Source: Eutreptiella sp. 'Long Island Sound 2002'
Lineage: Eukaryota > Euglenozoa > Euglenophyceae > Eutreptiales > Eutreptiaceae
Length of the DNA stretch: 64,000 bases
Assembly: GCA_964036045.1 (NCBI GenBank)
Contig: OZ038402.1
Coordinates: 4,939,427-5,003,426, forward strand
Direction of reading: 5' to 3'
The notes under the pieces: model-generated
What the model was told of the DNA's origin: nothing
What the model saw: only the letters and a program-made list of their open reading frames with translations
The model's database searches: none
Shown: in pieces, positions 1-10,116 of the stretch
Position numbering within the stretch: position 1 is the first letter of the stretch
Layout: each line of letters starts with the position of its first letter
Made by a program: the position numbers and the translations under genes

Positions 1-2073
1 CTCGTGGAAAGGCGCCAAAATGGCCAAGAACGCTACGTCAGTCGTCAGCTTTGCGGGCCTCACAGTATACTTACTGCCCTCGTTGCATAAACCGAATGAT
101 ACGTACTCCGATGGCAGCAAAATTGGGTCCCCACCCGCAGCAGGAGCCGCAGCACTCCTTTCTACAGGAGAAATCGCTGTATGCAGGGTACCTGGCATCC
201 CGAACTCGTACAAGGCAGAGCTGGTTGGCATCCTGCTGGGCTCCCATCTCTCTGCAGCAGGGGAAAAAATAAAACTGGATTGCCAAGGGGCCATCGCCTC
301 AGCGACGGGAACCAAACGGCCTGTCAGACAAGCGACGTGGGTGCTACGAGTTCGACAATCCATCCGGGAAAAAGGACAGACCTTGGAGTGGGTGGAAGGA
401 CACGTAGGACACGAATACAATGAGGTCTCAGATGACTTCGCTAAACAGGGCTCAACACTGCCGCGTCCCCCCAGTCAAGGCATCGTCCGTCTGGGACATT
501 ATCCGTCATGGTGAACTTGTCCTCCCCCCCCACAAGACGTGGACGCACGACTACACCCCCTCACACACCCATGACCGTTTCCACCCCATCTCTTGGAGAC
601 CCCTGAAGTTTCGTAGAGTCGCCTGCCACAAATGGCTTTTCGGCCTGCACTCGCGGCTTGGCTACAGCCATTACGCCACGTTCTGGGCCGATCGCCCATC
701 TGCTACCCCCTGCCCCACCTGCTCTGCCTACCACAACCTCAGTGTGCACGGCGTGCTTACCCACTGCACTCCAGCACACCCCCTCGTCTCTGCGTGGTTG
801 CAATCCTGGCCATGTCCCGCCTTGGTAACTAAGTGGCGCGCCCTGGCACACAGACAGGACCTCAGAGTTGCGGGCCGGCTTGCAATTCCACGCTCCCTCT
901 ACCAGTACTTGCGCTCCCACCTCGGGGGCGCCAGGGAGGCACGGCAGTCCATAGGGCGGTTCCAGAGCACTGTATTGGGCAAAGTGACGACAGCCCTCGC
1001 CGACTCAGTGCCACAAACCTCACGGCGACCATCGGTTTTTTGCCCACGCGATTGGCGTGCACCCTCGTCCCTCTTTTGATGAACGTTACCTACTTTCATC
1101 TTTCTCTCTCAGTTTCAACTCAATTACGACCCCTCGCTGACATGAACGTGTCCTGTATGTCTGTTCCCCTTTCCCTGCGACCCCCCTACCCCTGGATATT
1201 ACGGCACGTGCATGCCAGTCACACGACCCGTTTAATTCCACCCTCCTGCTTTGCTTTCTTTTCCCAGGCAAATCAACCTGGCAGTCACCTCGAATGAACC
1301 AGTGGACGCCCCTAAACTAATTGGGTACTGCCCCAGGGCAATGTACACTATTGACAGGCGGCCATCTACTTGGATTTATTCGCTGCGAGGAACTTCTGTT
1401 TGCGTCAGTGCGCCACTCTGTCCTGTTTTCACCCCTCCTGCCCCCCCGGGGAATCCCCTGAACACCTGCCTCAGTGCATACCTATTTTTCACAGGTCAAG
1501 TGCGACCTGCTGGGCTGGCTGCCCACGCGAGCCAGCGGACATGGACGGGGAGCCACCCCTTTTCTATTTTTCTCCGGAGCACTAGCCCTGTGTGGCCAAC
1601 TCGGCAGTAGGCTAGAGTCTACGTGACACCGGGAAGGGCAGGACCACCTCTGAACCTGTCCAGTCCCTGCCTGAGCTCGCCCCCCCCCCCCCCCTTGGTC
1701 CACATTTTTGCTTGGTGACCACTGACGTCCTTCAGACCCCCCCCCCCCCCCTGCGGTGCTGATCCACGCCGCCTTGCCCGTATTGTTTCTGCATCACTGG
1801 ATTACTGTCCTGGCAGCTGCCGGCCCACTGCGTGCCCCACATGTAGGTAGTACCCCCGGGATTACCACACGGGCGACCATGAGTGGAGATGCCACCTCTG
1901 TTTTCTTTTGTTTTACACACGCATAGTTCAGCGGCGGAATGTCAGTTTACCAGCCCACCTCCTGACCTGTGACCTGGGGATGCGGGTCACTTGTTGTATA
2001 TTGGGCTGGCCTCCTGAGAACTTTCTGCGAGCTGTCTCGAACTCTGTATTAAAAAAAAAAAGGGAAAAAAAAA
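1..2073 (+). mobile_element. Non-LTR retrotransposon (LINE), 3' end, 5' part outside window
   Basis: The window opens inside a LINE reading on the plus strand. The visible parts are an RNase H domain, a C-terminal zinc-binding tail, about 970 bases of 3' untranslated sequence with C-runs, and an A-rich tail at 2051-2073 (eleven A, GGG, nine A). The order RNase H, then a CxxC...H...C motif, then an A-tail is that of RNase H-bearing LINEs. No target-site duplication can be tested because the 5' end is missing. Confidence 0.7.
2..1079 (+). pseudogene. LINE ORF2 C-terminus: RNase H domain plus zinc-binding tail, frameshifted
   Basis: The frame is open from the first bases of the window, so the protein starts upstream. 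The RNase H part shows the expected acidic set: Asp in YSDGSK (about nt 110), Glu in KAELVGILLG, Asp in LDCQGAI and Asp in EVSDDFAK. The frame ends at 514, but the protein continues in the +1 frame to a TGA at 1077-1079. The shift probably lies at the C6 run 467-472. The second part carries CPTC-x(n)-H-x-C (CPTCSAYHNLSVHG to LTHC), the zinc motif usual after RNase H in LINEs. It serves reverse transcription of the element RNA. The copy is broken here unless the C-run is a sequencing error. Confidence 0.75.
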
Positions 2074-2133
2074 GAAGCACTTTTCCTTCATAGGAAACCA
2101 AGGGCACAGGATCAATGTTTTACCATCAAAAGG

Positions 2134-2215
2134 TAGCTAGGGTGCGAGTATTTGCCGACATCCAAAACTTCGCACTGCGTGCGCACTGCGTGCGCACTGC
2201 GTGCACGGCATTCCC
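2134..2215 (+). repeat. Dispersed repeat, GCACTGCGTGC family, copy 1
   Basis: It contains a TTTGCCGACATCCAAAACTT core, then tandem GCACTGCGTGC decamers and GGCATTCCC. The same order occurs at 33880-34010, and a diverged copy lies at 11205-11325. Confidence 0.6.
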
Positions 2216-2639
2216 ATGGTCTGAGACAGTACACTACCGTTCCCAGTTACCTTCCTGCCTTCCTCGCGGAGAGGAGGCATAAGGCTGCGAGTTGGCTCGG
2301 CGATCTGTTGGGTGCCCATCCCACGGGCAACTCCTGCCTGTTGGCTGGAAAGGGGGTCTTTGTAGCGTAGGGGCAAACACAGGTGGAAGGTTCGAGAGGG
2401 GCCGCAGGCGCCTCCACGTTTACTATCCTGCACTGCCGGTCTGCCGTCCTACCCTCATTTCTCAGCCTGCCAAGGCGGGTGGTGATGGTGGGTTGTTGGC
2501 CCACCGCCAAACGGCCTCTGCCCAGAGAATGTATGGGCGATGATTCTCTCTTTCTGGGTCACCTGTGATGCTGCCATATGTGTGATCCGGGTTTGTCTTG
2601 GTTTTAGAAGTGTCTGTGTAGTGGCCTTCCTACTGGCAA

Positions 2640-2996
2640 AAGCGGAAAAGGCCAAAACGGCCGAAATTACCCCCCGTAACAAAAATGAAGCCACCCGGAA
2701 ATGGCCAAGACGGCCGAAAACACTAAAAATGCAGCCCCCCAAAACTGGCCAAAACGGGGGAAAACAATGAAAATGCAGCCGCCTGAAAATGGCCAAGAAA
2801 GCTGAAAATAATAATAATGCAGCCACCCGAAAATGGCTAGCACGGCTGAAAAGAATGGGAAGGCAGCCGCCCAAAAATGGCCAAAATGGCCGGAAACAAA
2901 TAAAAATGCGGCCGCTTGAAAATGGCCAAATACGGCGGAAAAGAATAAAAATGCAACTGCCTGAAAATAGCCAAAACAGCCAAGCAGCCGAAAATA
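2640..2996 (+). repeat. Minisatellite, about 47-bp unit, roughly 7-8 copies
   Basis: Units share the pattern GCCGCCCGAAAATGGCC, AAAACGGC, GAAAA, TAAAAATGCA with substitutions between copies. On the minus strand the array stays open and would encode a repeated hydrophobic FWPFxGGCIF-type peptide. That frame (2455-3228) is best read as a by-product of the repeat. Confidence 0.75.
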
Positions 2997-5052
2997 ATGG
3001 AATTGCAGTTGATCGTGCAGGAAAGGCCTCCTCAGCATCATTCTGGCAACTGTCAACTGGCAACATAAAGACCTCATCCGGCTCGTCAAATTTTCCCTCA
3101 CACAAGACAACCACGTCTGGTCTGCAGGTACACCGTGGCAACATACTGGTGCTATCCCCATGGGTGGCTCTTTCAGTGCGCAGTGCGCCGATCTGCATCA
3201 CGTTTGGGGCCCGTACCAGCATGTGCACCTGCTATGTACAGAATGTGGGACTGCATGCCTCGTTCCACGATTGTGTGATGCCGATGACACTGTCCACAGA
3301 CTGCGCGCTTTATTTCATCCAGTCTGTTTTTCTATGAATGGACGGATGTGGGCCCACCCACCCGCCCGAGGCTTGTTCCTGCCCGCCAACCCAGGAGATA
3401 TCCCCCCCCCCCCCCCCGCGCCTTGCGCAAGCACTGGCTTTTCCAAGCACCGGAGTGGGCGTTGAACCGCTGTTTTCAGGATTTTTTGGGGCCGCTGCGT
3501 TTTGTGGTCCTGAACGCGGGATTGGGGGTTTGTGACGCACTTGTAGAGGGAGAGGGGGGGCTCATTCATGTCTGCAATTGTACAATCTGTTCATCACAAC
3601 ATCGTACCACACATCACAGCCCCATGCGGTTTGGTTGGAGGTGATGTTCGGCCCTGGCCAACATTGCCACTCCCGGCGTGGCTGTCATGTACCGCGCTTT
3701 GCTGGTGTGTGTGTCGCGCTTTCCTGGTGTGTGTGTCGCGCGCGCGCAGGGGCTTGTCTACGCACGGGGGGTGGGCGTTGAAGCGCTGATCTGCCTGGAC
3801 TTTTGGGACCGCGGCCGTGCTTGTGCAAGGGGGGGGGTATGTGTCTTTTTCCCTACACACCTTGTTTTCTGGCTCGTCCAACCCAGAATGACTTGGAGAT
3901 GATACACTGACGTTGGCAGCTTGTACTGTCCGTGGATTGATGCTTGTTTTGAAACAGTTTTTTTTTCCTGCACTGCATGTCCTCAACTGCACACATGAAT
4001 GACATGAAACCTGAACAAGTTTCTCATAGTCCTTAGGGACACTCCAGAAAATTTCCCCAGACCCCCACCATTTTGCCTTGTATAGATACTCAGAAGCATC
4101 AGTGAGTTCCTGAATGGTGGTGGCTGGCTTGACCTTATTGAATTGGTCCTTGCAACACTTTGGCACCCTTCAGAGGTTGCAAACTGAATATGGGCGTCCC
4201 AGGCCCATTGGCGGCAGAAACCCCAGAGTGCAGATGCATGCTTATCAACGATAACGGTACAATTGTCCATTCGTGGAAACCACTTTGGCACAACATATCA
4301 TAACATGGGCTTTCCTCAGTCCCTGCCTTGGCAGTAGTCCGATGTTTGAGCAGTCATTTTATCGAAGGATTACCCGTTTTTGCCACCCCCCCCCCGCTAT
4401 GGGAAACAGATGTGTGAGCACAACTCTGCACCGGTAGGCAAAGAGAGCGGTCACACGACAAATGCAAAGGAAGAAGAGATCTTCAGTGACGTGTCATAGG
4501 CGCCTTTCACGAAAAAAAAATAGACACTCAGAAAGCCCCCCGAAGGAATGCTGGCTAAGTCACGTGTGCACAGGCGGCAGACAAAGCAAAGCGCAGAAGA
4601 TGTGGCTCGTCAGTGGCCTACAAGACCATAGGTACCTTTCTGTCAAAAGTGAAAGCAAGGATGCCCGTGGGTAGTTCACTGAGCAAACAAAAAAAGTGGG
4701 CACGCAGCAGAACGCTCCGAGCCGCTGCCATGCAGGGCCCACAGGATCTCTACCTATGTCATATAATGAGTTCTGTGATAAATGGAAACGCCGACCCCCC
4801 CTCCCCCCGGCCCTTATCCCGATTGTCACGATTATGTGATTGGGTAGGGGGTGTTCTCTCTTGGGGAGAGCGTTCCTCAGTGAATATCCCCAAGCGATAC
4901 TGATCGATGTGCCGATCGCTCTCTCCCTCAAGGGCTGTGTCTTGCTATTCTTCCTGAGGTTCCCTCAGAGCAGTGTCTGCCCCCTTATCACGCCCCCTGT
5001 CGTGTAGGGCTCCGCTTCCGGGAGCCCTGCCTTTCATCCTGTTTGCCTACGC
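2997..5052. other. Intergenic, no gene recognised
   Basis: I see only short open frames in all six frames. The stretch holds C-runs (for example 3403-3417), a local duplication of GGTGTGTGTGTCGCGC at 3700-3745, and a pair of weakly similar segments near 3450-3500 and 3770-3820. No coding motif, RNA gene or TIR was found. Confidence 0.5.
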
Positions 5053-5060
5053 CTGCGAAT

Positions 5061-5286
5061 CAGGCCTTTGCTTAGTGATACTGGGGGGGGGGGGGATCAA
5101 ATTGGCCCCCCGGGATTTTGGCTGACCCACCGGCCCAACCACATCAGAAAATTTTTCCTCAGGGAAAAAATGAAATTTATCAAAGGGGCCCGAACTTGGA
5201 GGTCGAGTTCAGGTACACAAACTTTTTTTTAGCCTCTGACCGCCCCCCCCCGGTATAGTATCAACCAGCCACTAAGCAAAGGCCTG
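5061..5286. mobile_element. Non-autonomous hAT-type element (MITE), family A copy 1
   Basis: A 226-bp element with perfect 17-bp terminal inverted repeats, CAGGCCTTTGCTTAGTG at 5061-5077 and its complement at 5270-5286. It is flanked by a perfect 8-bp target duplication CTGCGAAT (5053-5060 and 5287-5294). An 8-bp duplication and a CA-starting TIR are hAT superfamily marks. It has no open frame. The interior has a G12 run near the left end and a C-run near the right end, so the arms can also pair. Its middle is related to 61855-62010. Confidence 0.88.
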
Positions 5287-5414
5287 CTGCGAATGCGTGA
5301 GTGTAAATGTGCGGGTGTGTCAGGCATAGGCCGTTAGGTCATCTGTATGTTACGGGAGACATCCTTTCGAAAGAACAAGTGTCACACAACACAAAAGCAC
5401 GGAGAGGCAAGTGC

Positions 5415-5588
5415 CAGGTGTGGTCATGGAATGACAGAGATCAGGTGTGGTCATGGAATGACAGAGATCAGGTGTGGTCATGGAATGACAGAGATCAGGT
5501 GTGGTCATGGAATGATAGAGATCGGGTGTGGTCATGGAATGACAGAGATCAGGTGTGGTCATGAAATGACAGAGATCAGGTGTGGTTA
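5415..5588 (+). repeat. 27-bp tandem repeat, six copies
   Basis: The unit begins CAGGTGTGGTCATGGAATGA and is nearly identical between copies. The unit length is a multiple of three, so the array stays open in several frames (for example a 9-residue QVWSWNDRD repeat). No gene context supports translation. Confidence 0.9.
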
Positions 5589-5849
5589 GTGTGGCTGTCG
5601 AGATGGCGTACAATGACTGCAACCCAAACTGTTGGCTATCCACTTTGTATGAGCGTTGCCTCGCCTCTTCCCTCCCTCTGGCAGGAGAGGACATCAGTCA
5701 CTTTGCTACGTGGGGCAAGTCGCTGCAAGCACGGTTTTGATTGATTACACCTTGCAGGGAGGGAGGGTAGGGTGCATACAGAGTGATTGGCTGTTCAGGG
5801 TTACTGTCTGTGACTAAAACTGCTATGGACTGCCATTTTCAGGTCGATG

Positions 5850-5856
5850 TCACATG
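5850..5856 (-). other. Displaced original 3' end (ATG TGA) of the carboxypeptidase gene
   Basis: On the minus strand the target duplication 5857-5876 is followed at once by the rest of a GGC codon, ATG and TGA (stop at 5850-5852). Joining this flank to the carboxypeptidase frame before the LINE gives ...LIKTKG-M-stop. The native protein therefore ended one residue beyond the duplicated site, and the LINE insertion moved its stop codon about 4.26 kb away. Confidence 0.85.
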
Positions 5857-5876
5857 CCCTTGGTTTTGATCAAATA
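5857..5876. repeat. Target-site duplication, left copy (20 bp)
   Basis: CCCTTGGTTTTGATCAAATA, identical to 10117-10136. It abuts a T10 run (5877-5886), the poly-A tail of the minus-strand LINE. Confidence 0.93.
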
Positions 5877-6326
5877 TTTTTTTTTTGATCAAAAAGGCCA
5901 GTTCATAAGTGCCAGGGGCCACAGTGGACCAAGTTCGAAGTAAGATACAGATTTCGGCGAAGCCAGGGTATGCATACGGGCTGCAGCTCGTGACTGTGCC
6001 CCCATGGTTTCCCATTGAGGTTGGTGTAGTCATGTCATTGGTACTTCCCACTCATTTGGGTCCCAGTGCGTTTTGTGGCGTTTCGGTAGCGGTTGTAACG
6101 GGACTTCCCACAAGGTGGGGTCCCAGTGCTCCCGCGGCCGCTTCCGTATCAGGTATATTGTCTGTCGGGCTGGTCGGGTTGTTTGCCAGTATTGTGTTGT
6201 CTTGTGTTTGCAGGCGTCTTGGTAGTACTGTGCCATGGCAGTCAGGTGTGTCTGCTGCTGCCACATGTAGGTCGCTTGTTGATGGTGCAGGTCAAGTAGC
6301 TTGTCAGTGCCTGCGCTCAGCCTCCA

Positions 6327-9275
6327 CTATCGGTCGTTGACCATCAGTAGCAGTTTTGCGTCAGCGTACCACATCCTTGTGTCGTCCTTCGCTTGTTCGT
6401 ACCATTGCCTACGTATTTGGTATAGGTGTGCATGTGTGTCGTGTAGTCGTTGTGTTTGTCTCTGTTGGTCGACTAGTTTTATGACAAGCCTGTGGTAGTC
6501 TGTTTTAGCCGTCAGTGCGTTGGTGTAGCCCATGTGTAGGGTGTGCAGGTGCTGTCTCGCCATCGCCTCCATGTGTGCTTTGTGGTATATGTCCCGTGCT
6601 TGCTGAGCGTGTTCATTTGCCAGCCTGTCTGTGGTCGTCTTGTACTGTTCCCACCGCTGTGTGTCAACGTTGAGGCGCTGACGTTTCTTTATGTGGTCGT
6701 CTGCCCCTGTGTTAGTTGCTTGTGCGACGAACCATGCCACTGCACTATCGCCCGCGTTGCGTGCATCTTGTAACCATTGGCCGGGATTGATTGGGTCAGC
6801 CGTTGCGACCTCGGCCTTACGTTTGCGTTTCGCGCCGCACCACGTGGGCGCCCCGACGTGGTTCCGTAGGTTTCGGGGCGTTTCTCGCGGCGGAAGTGCC
6901 TGTGCCATGTATTTGGTGAGCCACAGGGGCGACGGTGGTTGTTGTGGTGTTGGGTCGGCGTACTTCTGTCTTAGTGTTTGGACGGACTGTATCATGCGAA
7001 ACTGGAACAGGCCCACCTCCGTTCGCAGTTTGTGTCGTTCCGCAGTGGGTATGGCGTCGACGAGGGATAGTGGTATGAGCAGCCTGACACAGAGCCATAG
7101 TTCTTGGTTGTCGGCCGCTTGCAGCCATTGGTGCGTGTATGGGGCCCAATCAGTCCAGCTCTTGCGCCACAGGTCCCAGAAGTCGCTCCAGGCAGGACAG
7201 TAAGCCAGTTTTGACTGCACCGATGCTCCGTGTTGGTGGCCACACTGGGAGCAGAGGCGGGGTGTCCGTTCCCAGGGGGCGCCCATTCCCCACCAACGCA
7301 CTTGCCCCCACAGCCAGGGTGTCCACGCGTTCCGTCTGTAGTGCTTCATGGGGAGCCAGCTCACCCAGTGTACGTCTGGTGTTTGTTTTTGTCTACGCAC
7401 TTGCATGATCCATGCCTTGGCAGGCGTGGGCATGATCTGTCCTGTGATGACAATATCATGGGGTTGTGGTTGTTGGGAATCCATGGGCAGGTTGTCGCCC
7501 ATATTGGCGAGGACGTCAGAGTGGTTGTTCCCCTGTATGTCCTGGTAGTCTTTATACGTGGTGGCTTGTTCTAGATTGCGGTGCCCTGGTGTCCATCGGA
7601 TCGTCAGTCGTTTCGTGGTGGAGTTGAGGTACCCTATGTCGCGGTAGTCCTGGTCCTTGACCACTCCTTTGCGTTTTATAGGTGTGGCCTTCACCACACT
7701 CTGGTTGTCTAGTATAATGTCGTCTCCTGGCTTGGCCAGCTCTGAAGCTAAGGCGCAAGCGATCGTTTCGGCCCGATAAACCTGTTGTGGCCCGTGCACC
7801 CGGAAGGCCGCACGGTATGTTCCGTTGTAGATGCCCCCTCCCGCTCGTCCGTGTCGTTTCGACCCGTCTGTGTACCACCGGGTGGTGGTGGGTTCTCCTG
7901 TGTAGTGTATGGTGATTCCGTGGAGTTTTTGCTGGTGGGGGAGTGCCTGACAAACCTCATGGGTTTCCTCAGGGGTTGGCTCCTCTGGAGGGTTCATCCA
8001 GCTGTAGTCTAAGTGGTTGGTAGCTGGCCGTGTCTTCCCTGCATGCGTCTCCTGGTCCTCCTCTGAGCTCTCCGAGTCGTAGAGTCCCGCGGACAAGGGT
8101 CGGTGTTGTCGGGGTTGGGATATACGCTGACCCACCGTGCCCCCTAGGGCTCGGACGGCGTCTATGTATTTATATTGGGTTGCGGTGAGTTGTTGTGTAG
8201 GGCCGGTGCGCTGCAGTTCCTGTTGGCCAATTGTGACCCACCGGGTGATGTAGGACCACCACAGCTGGCGTAGGCCAAGACCCCCGTGACTGAGGTTGGT
8301 AGTCAGCCGGTGTTTGTTCATTTGTTGTTCTACCCCGGGTGTATCCCTGATGAACTGCAGCAGTATGTCGTCCCAGTGCGCCATTCGTGTCCTATTTCCG
8401 AGGAACAGTCCCCTGTACGTCCAACGGGGGATAAGGACGGCGTTGATGATAGCCACCTTTTCGTAGGCGTTGAGCGGCAGGGTCCTGTATGCCGCTACGT
8501 CGTGGTGTAGCTGTGTAGTGACCATGTCCCATGCTGTGTCTTCTTGTGTGGGGTGGGCAAGCACATGCCCCAGGTAAGTCATTATAGGTGGCCGCACGGG
8601 GATGAGCTGATGCCGCCACGTGATGGGCGTTAGGTCGTAGTCCTTAGCCCAGTGGCACACTTCAGTTTTGTCCTTGTTGAAGCGTAACCCCATTGTGTGG
8701 GCCACGTCGTGGAGGGTATCCAGGGTGTGCAGCAATGCTTCCTTCGTGGGCGCACGCACAGCTATGTCGTCAACGAACACGTACAGTCGGGCTCCCGGGC
8801 ATCGTTCCATGGTTTCACGTAATAGTATGTCGTAGTATAGGAGAAAAAGTGTTGGGGAGAGGGGGCACCCCTCCTTCATACCCCTGGTGGGTCGTATGGG
8901 TAGGTCCTTTCCGTGTAGGGTTAGTACGGCCGGTGTATGCTGGTATATTTCCCCCAACATTTGTATGATGTTTTCTGGTGCCCCTGCCTCCTTGACGATC
9001 CCAGTCAGCATGGGTCGGGGGACTGAAGGAAAAGCTTTGGCCACATCAAGTAGGGCCACGTACCCGTCCTCAACGTGCAGGTCGTTTAATAGTTTCGTGG
9101 CTAACGTTGTGGTGTTTCGGCCCTGTGTGGCGCCGTGTTGTATGTCCAATAGTCCCGGGGTCAAGGCCCCCGATATACGCGTCAGGAGGAGGCGTGTGAG
9201 TATACTATATATGGCCGTGGATACGTAGATTGGCCGGTAGTTTCGTGGGTCCTGGGGATCCTTCTGATTCGTGCT
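6327..9275 (-). CDS. LINE ORF2, reverse transcriptase + RNase H + zinc tail (5'-truncated by inversion)
   Basis: The open frame runs from the inversion junction (about 9267-9275; TGA behind it at 9315-9317) to a TAG at 6327-6329, about 980 codons. Order: RT motif around RNYRPIYVST; catalytic motif A VALLDVAKAF; motif B GMKEGCPLSPTLFL; motif C YVFVDDIAV; motif D GLRFNKDKTEV. RNase H follows, with YTDGSKRHGRAGGGIY, RAETIACALA, LDNQSVVKA and the NHSDVLANMG aspartate. A zinc motif CSQCGHQHG...KLAYC comes next. The last 200 residues are basic and helical, with NLS-like KRKRK and KKRQRL. All key RT and RNase H residues are present and no stop interrupts the frame. The protein reverse transcribes the element RNA at the cut target. 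The missing endonuclease and start make this copy unable to act alone. Confidence 0.93.
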   Translation of the reverse strand, partial: STNQKDPQDPRNYRPIYVSTAIYSILTRLLLTRISGALTPGLLDIQHGATQGRNTTTLATKLLNDLHVEDGYVALLDVAKAFPSVPRPMLTGIVKEAGAPENIIQMLGEIYQHTPAVLTLHGKDLPIRPTRGMKEGCPLSPTLFLLYYDILLRETMERCPGARLYVFVDDIAVRAPTKEALLHTLDTLHDVAHTMGLRFNKDKTEVCHWAKDYDLTPITWRHQLIPVRPPIMTYLGHVLAHPTQEDTAWDMVTTQLHHDVAAYRTLPLNAYEKVAIINAVLIPRWTYRGLFLGNRTRMAHWDDILLQFIRDTPGVEQQMNKHRLTTNLSHGGLGLRQLWWSYITRWVTIGQQELQRTGPTQQLTATQYKYIDAVRALGGTVGQRISQPRQHRPLSAGLYDSESSEEDQETHAGKTRPATNHLDYSWMNPPEEPTPEETHEVCQALPHQQKLHGITIHYTGEPTTTRWYTDGSKRHGRAGGGIYNGTYRAAFRVHGPQQVYRAETIACALASELAKPGDDIILDNQSVVKATPIKRKGVVKDQDYRDIGYLNSTTKRLTIRWTPGHRNLEQATTYKDYQDIQGNNHSDVLANMGDNLPMDSQQPQPHDIVITGQIMPTPAKAWIMQVRRQKQTPDVHWVSWLPMKHYRRNAWTPWLWGQVRWWGMGAPWERTPRLCSQCGHQHGASVQSKLAYCPAWSDFWDLWRKSWTDWAPYTHQWLQAADNQELWLCVRLLIPLSLVDAIPTAERHKLRTEVGLFQFRMIQSVQTLRQKYADPTPQQPPSPLWLTKYMAQALPPRETPRNLRNHVGAPTWCGAKRKRKAEVATADPINPGQWLQDARNAGDSAVAWFVAQATNTGADDHIKKRQRLNVDTQRWEQYKTTTDRLANEHAQQARDIYHKAHMEAMARQHLHTLHMGYTNALTAKTDYHRLVIKLVDQQRQTQRLHDTHAHLYQIRRQWYEQAKDDTRMWYADAKLLLMVNDR

Positions 9276-9612
9276 GACCAGCAGCGGACAGCACAGGACA
9301 GCCAGACAGGAATGTCATATATGGCCCCAACCCGGCCATCAACAGCGCGGGGCCAGACAGACAGGCAACGGGCTGCGAAGGCGACAGGCCGTGTGAACGT
9401 GCCCGCCTGCCGACCATGCGTGGGGATGGCAGGCGCTACTGGCACCTACCTGGCTGGGCCCTTGGCCACCGCCTACTCTCCCGCTCTACACACCGGTGTG
9501 GGCGCGCTCGACGCCCCCGGTGACGCCCAGTCTGCTGACCAGCGACAGGCAGTACACGATAACCAGACAGGAATGTCATATATGGCCCCAAACCGGCCAT
9601 CAGTACGCGGGG
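9273..9612 (+). repeat. LINE 5' UTR direct repeats (inverted segment)
   Basis: Two related blocks start with GCTGACCAGC at 9273 and 9534. Both contain CCAGACAGGAATGTCATATA followed by TGGCCCCAA and CCGGCCATCA. Spacing is about 261 bp, as expected for repeated 5' UTR monomers. They mark where the inverted 5' segment begins and fix the inversion junction near 9267-9275. Confidence 0.75.
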
Positions 9613-9665
9613 ACGCCGCGCAGGTCCCGACCGACGGGCATCGGACTGGACAGGCACCTGCGACA

Positions 9666-10116
9666 ATGACCAGAATACACGCATTTCCTGGATCAGATCC
9701 CTTCGTGCTATTGCCACAGTATCGTGAGGAACCCCCCTACCCCTCGGGACACCCCCCCCCCCTCATGGGAGAGGAACTGCCTTGCGACCCACCATCTAGG
9801 CAGGCACCCCCCAACAATCGACGACACCCCCCCGCCCTCATTGGGTTGTTGCGGGACCGCACGGTCGACGGTGATATCGAAAAGAACCCGGGGCCTGAAG
9901 ATGCGCAGACCACAGGGAACGACATCCCCCCCGAGCACAGAGAGATGGTCACCCGGCTGGCTAGCGAGATCGAAACGGCCTCCAACCCCCACTACCCCGC
10001 TAAACTATACAAATACGCGACACAGGCACTCACGGAGGCACTGCAAAAAAAGCGACGCGCATCCACCCCTCCCTTAGGACACAACACACCCGCTCCATGT
10101 GCAGAACCGTCTACCA
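9666..10116 (+). CDS. LINE N-terminal coding segment with 2A motif (inverted, truncated)
   Basis: A frame open on the plus strand. The first plausible start after the UTR repeats is ATG 9666-9668 (the frame is open back to 9312). About 67 residues in, it encodes DGDIEKNPGP (nt 9867-9896). This matches the 2A consensus D-x-E-x-N-P-G-P, where the ribosome skips the Gly-Pro bond, and here it follows a hydrophobic LIGLLRDR stretch. N-terminal 2A sequences are known in trypanosome L1Tc/Ingi and several animal LINEs. After the motif come about 73 residues (HREMVTRLASEIETA...) with a helical look. The frame then crosses the target duplication into the antisense of the carboxypeptidase gene, so everything after 10116 is not element sequence. 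Confidence 0.75.

Larger units (their letters stand above)
5877..10116 (-). mobile_element. Twin-primed LINE inserted in the carboxypeptidase gene
   Basis: Read on the minus strand, the element has a 3' poly-A (T10 at 5877-5886), about 440 bases of 3' UTR, and an intact reverse transcriptase-RNase H frame back to about 9270. From about 9270 to 10116 the orientation flips: the plus strand carries 5' UTR repeats and the N-terminal coding part with a 2A motif. An inverted 5' segment whose 5' end lies at the internal junction is the known signature of twin priming during target-primed reverse transcription. The endonuclease region between the two segments is missing. Flanking 20-bp duplications are identical and the reverse transcriptase frame is unbroken, so the insertion looks recent. 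It is an immobile derivative. Confidence 0.9.

Noticed and set aside
2455-3228. 257-residue minus-strand frame with repeated hydrophobic FWPF segments resembling membrane helices
   Set aside because: The periodicity is that of the 47-bp minisatellite; there is no start context, homology or non-repeat core.
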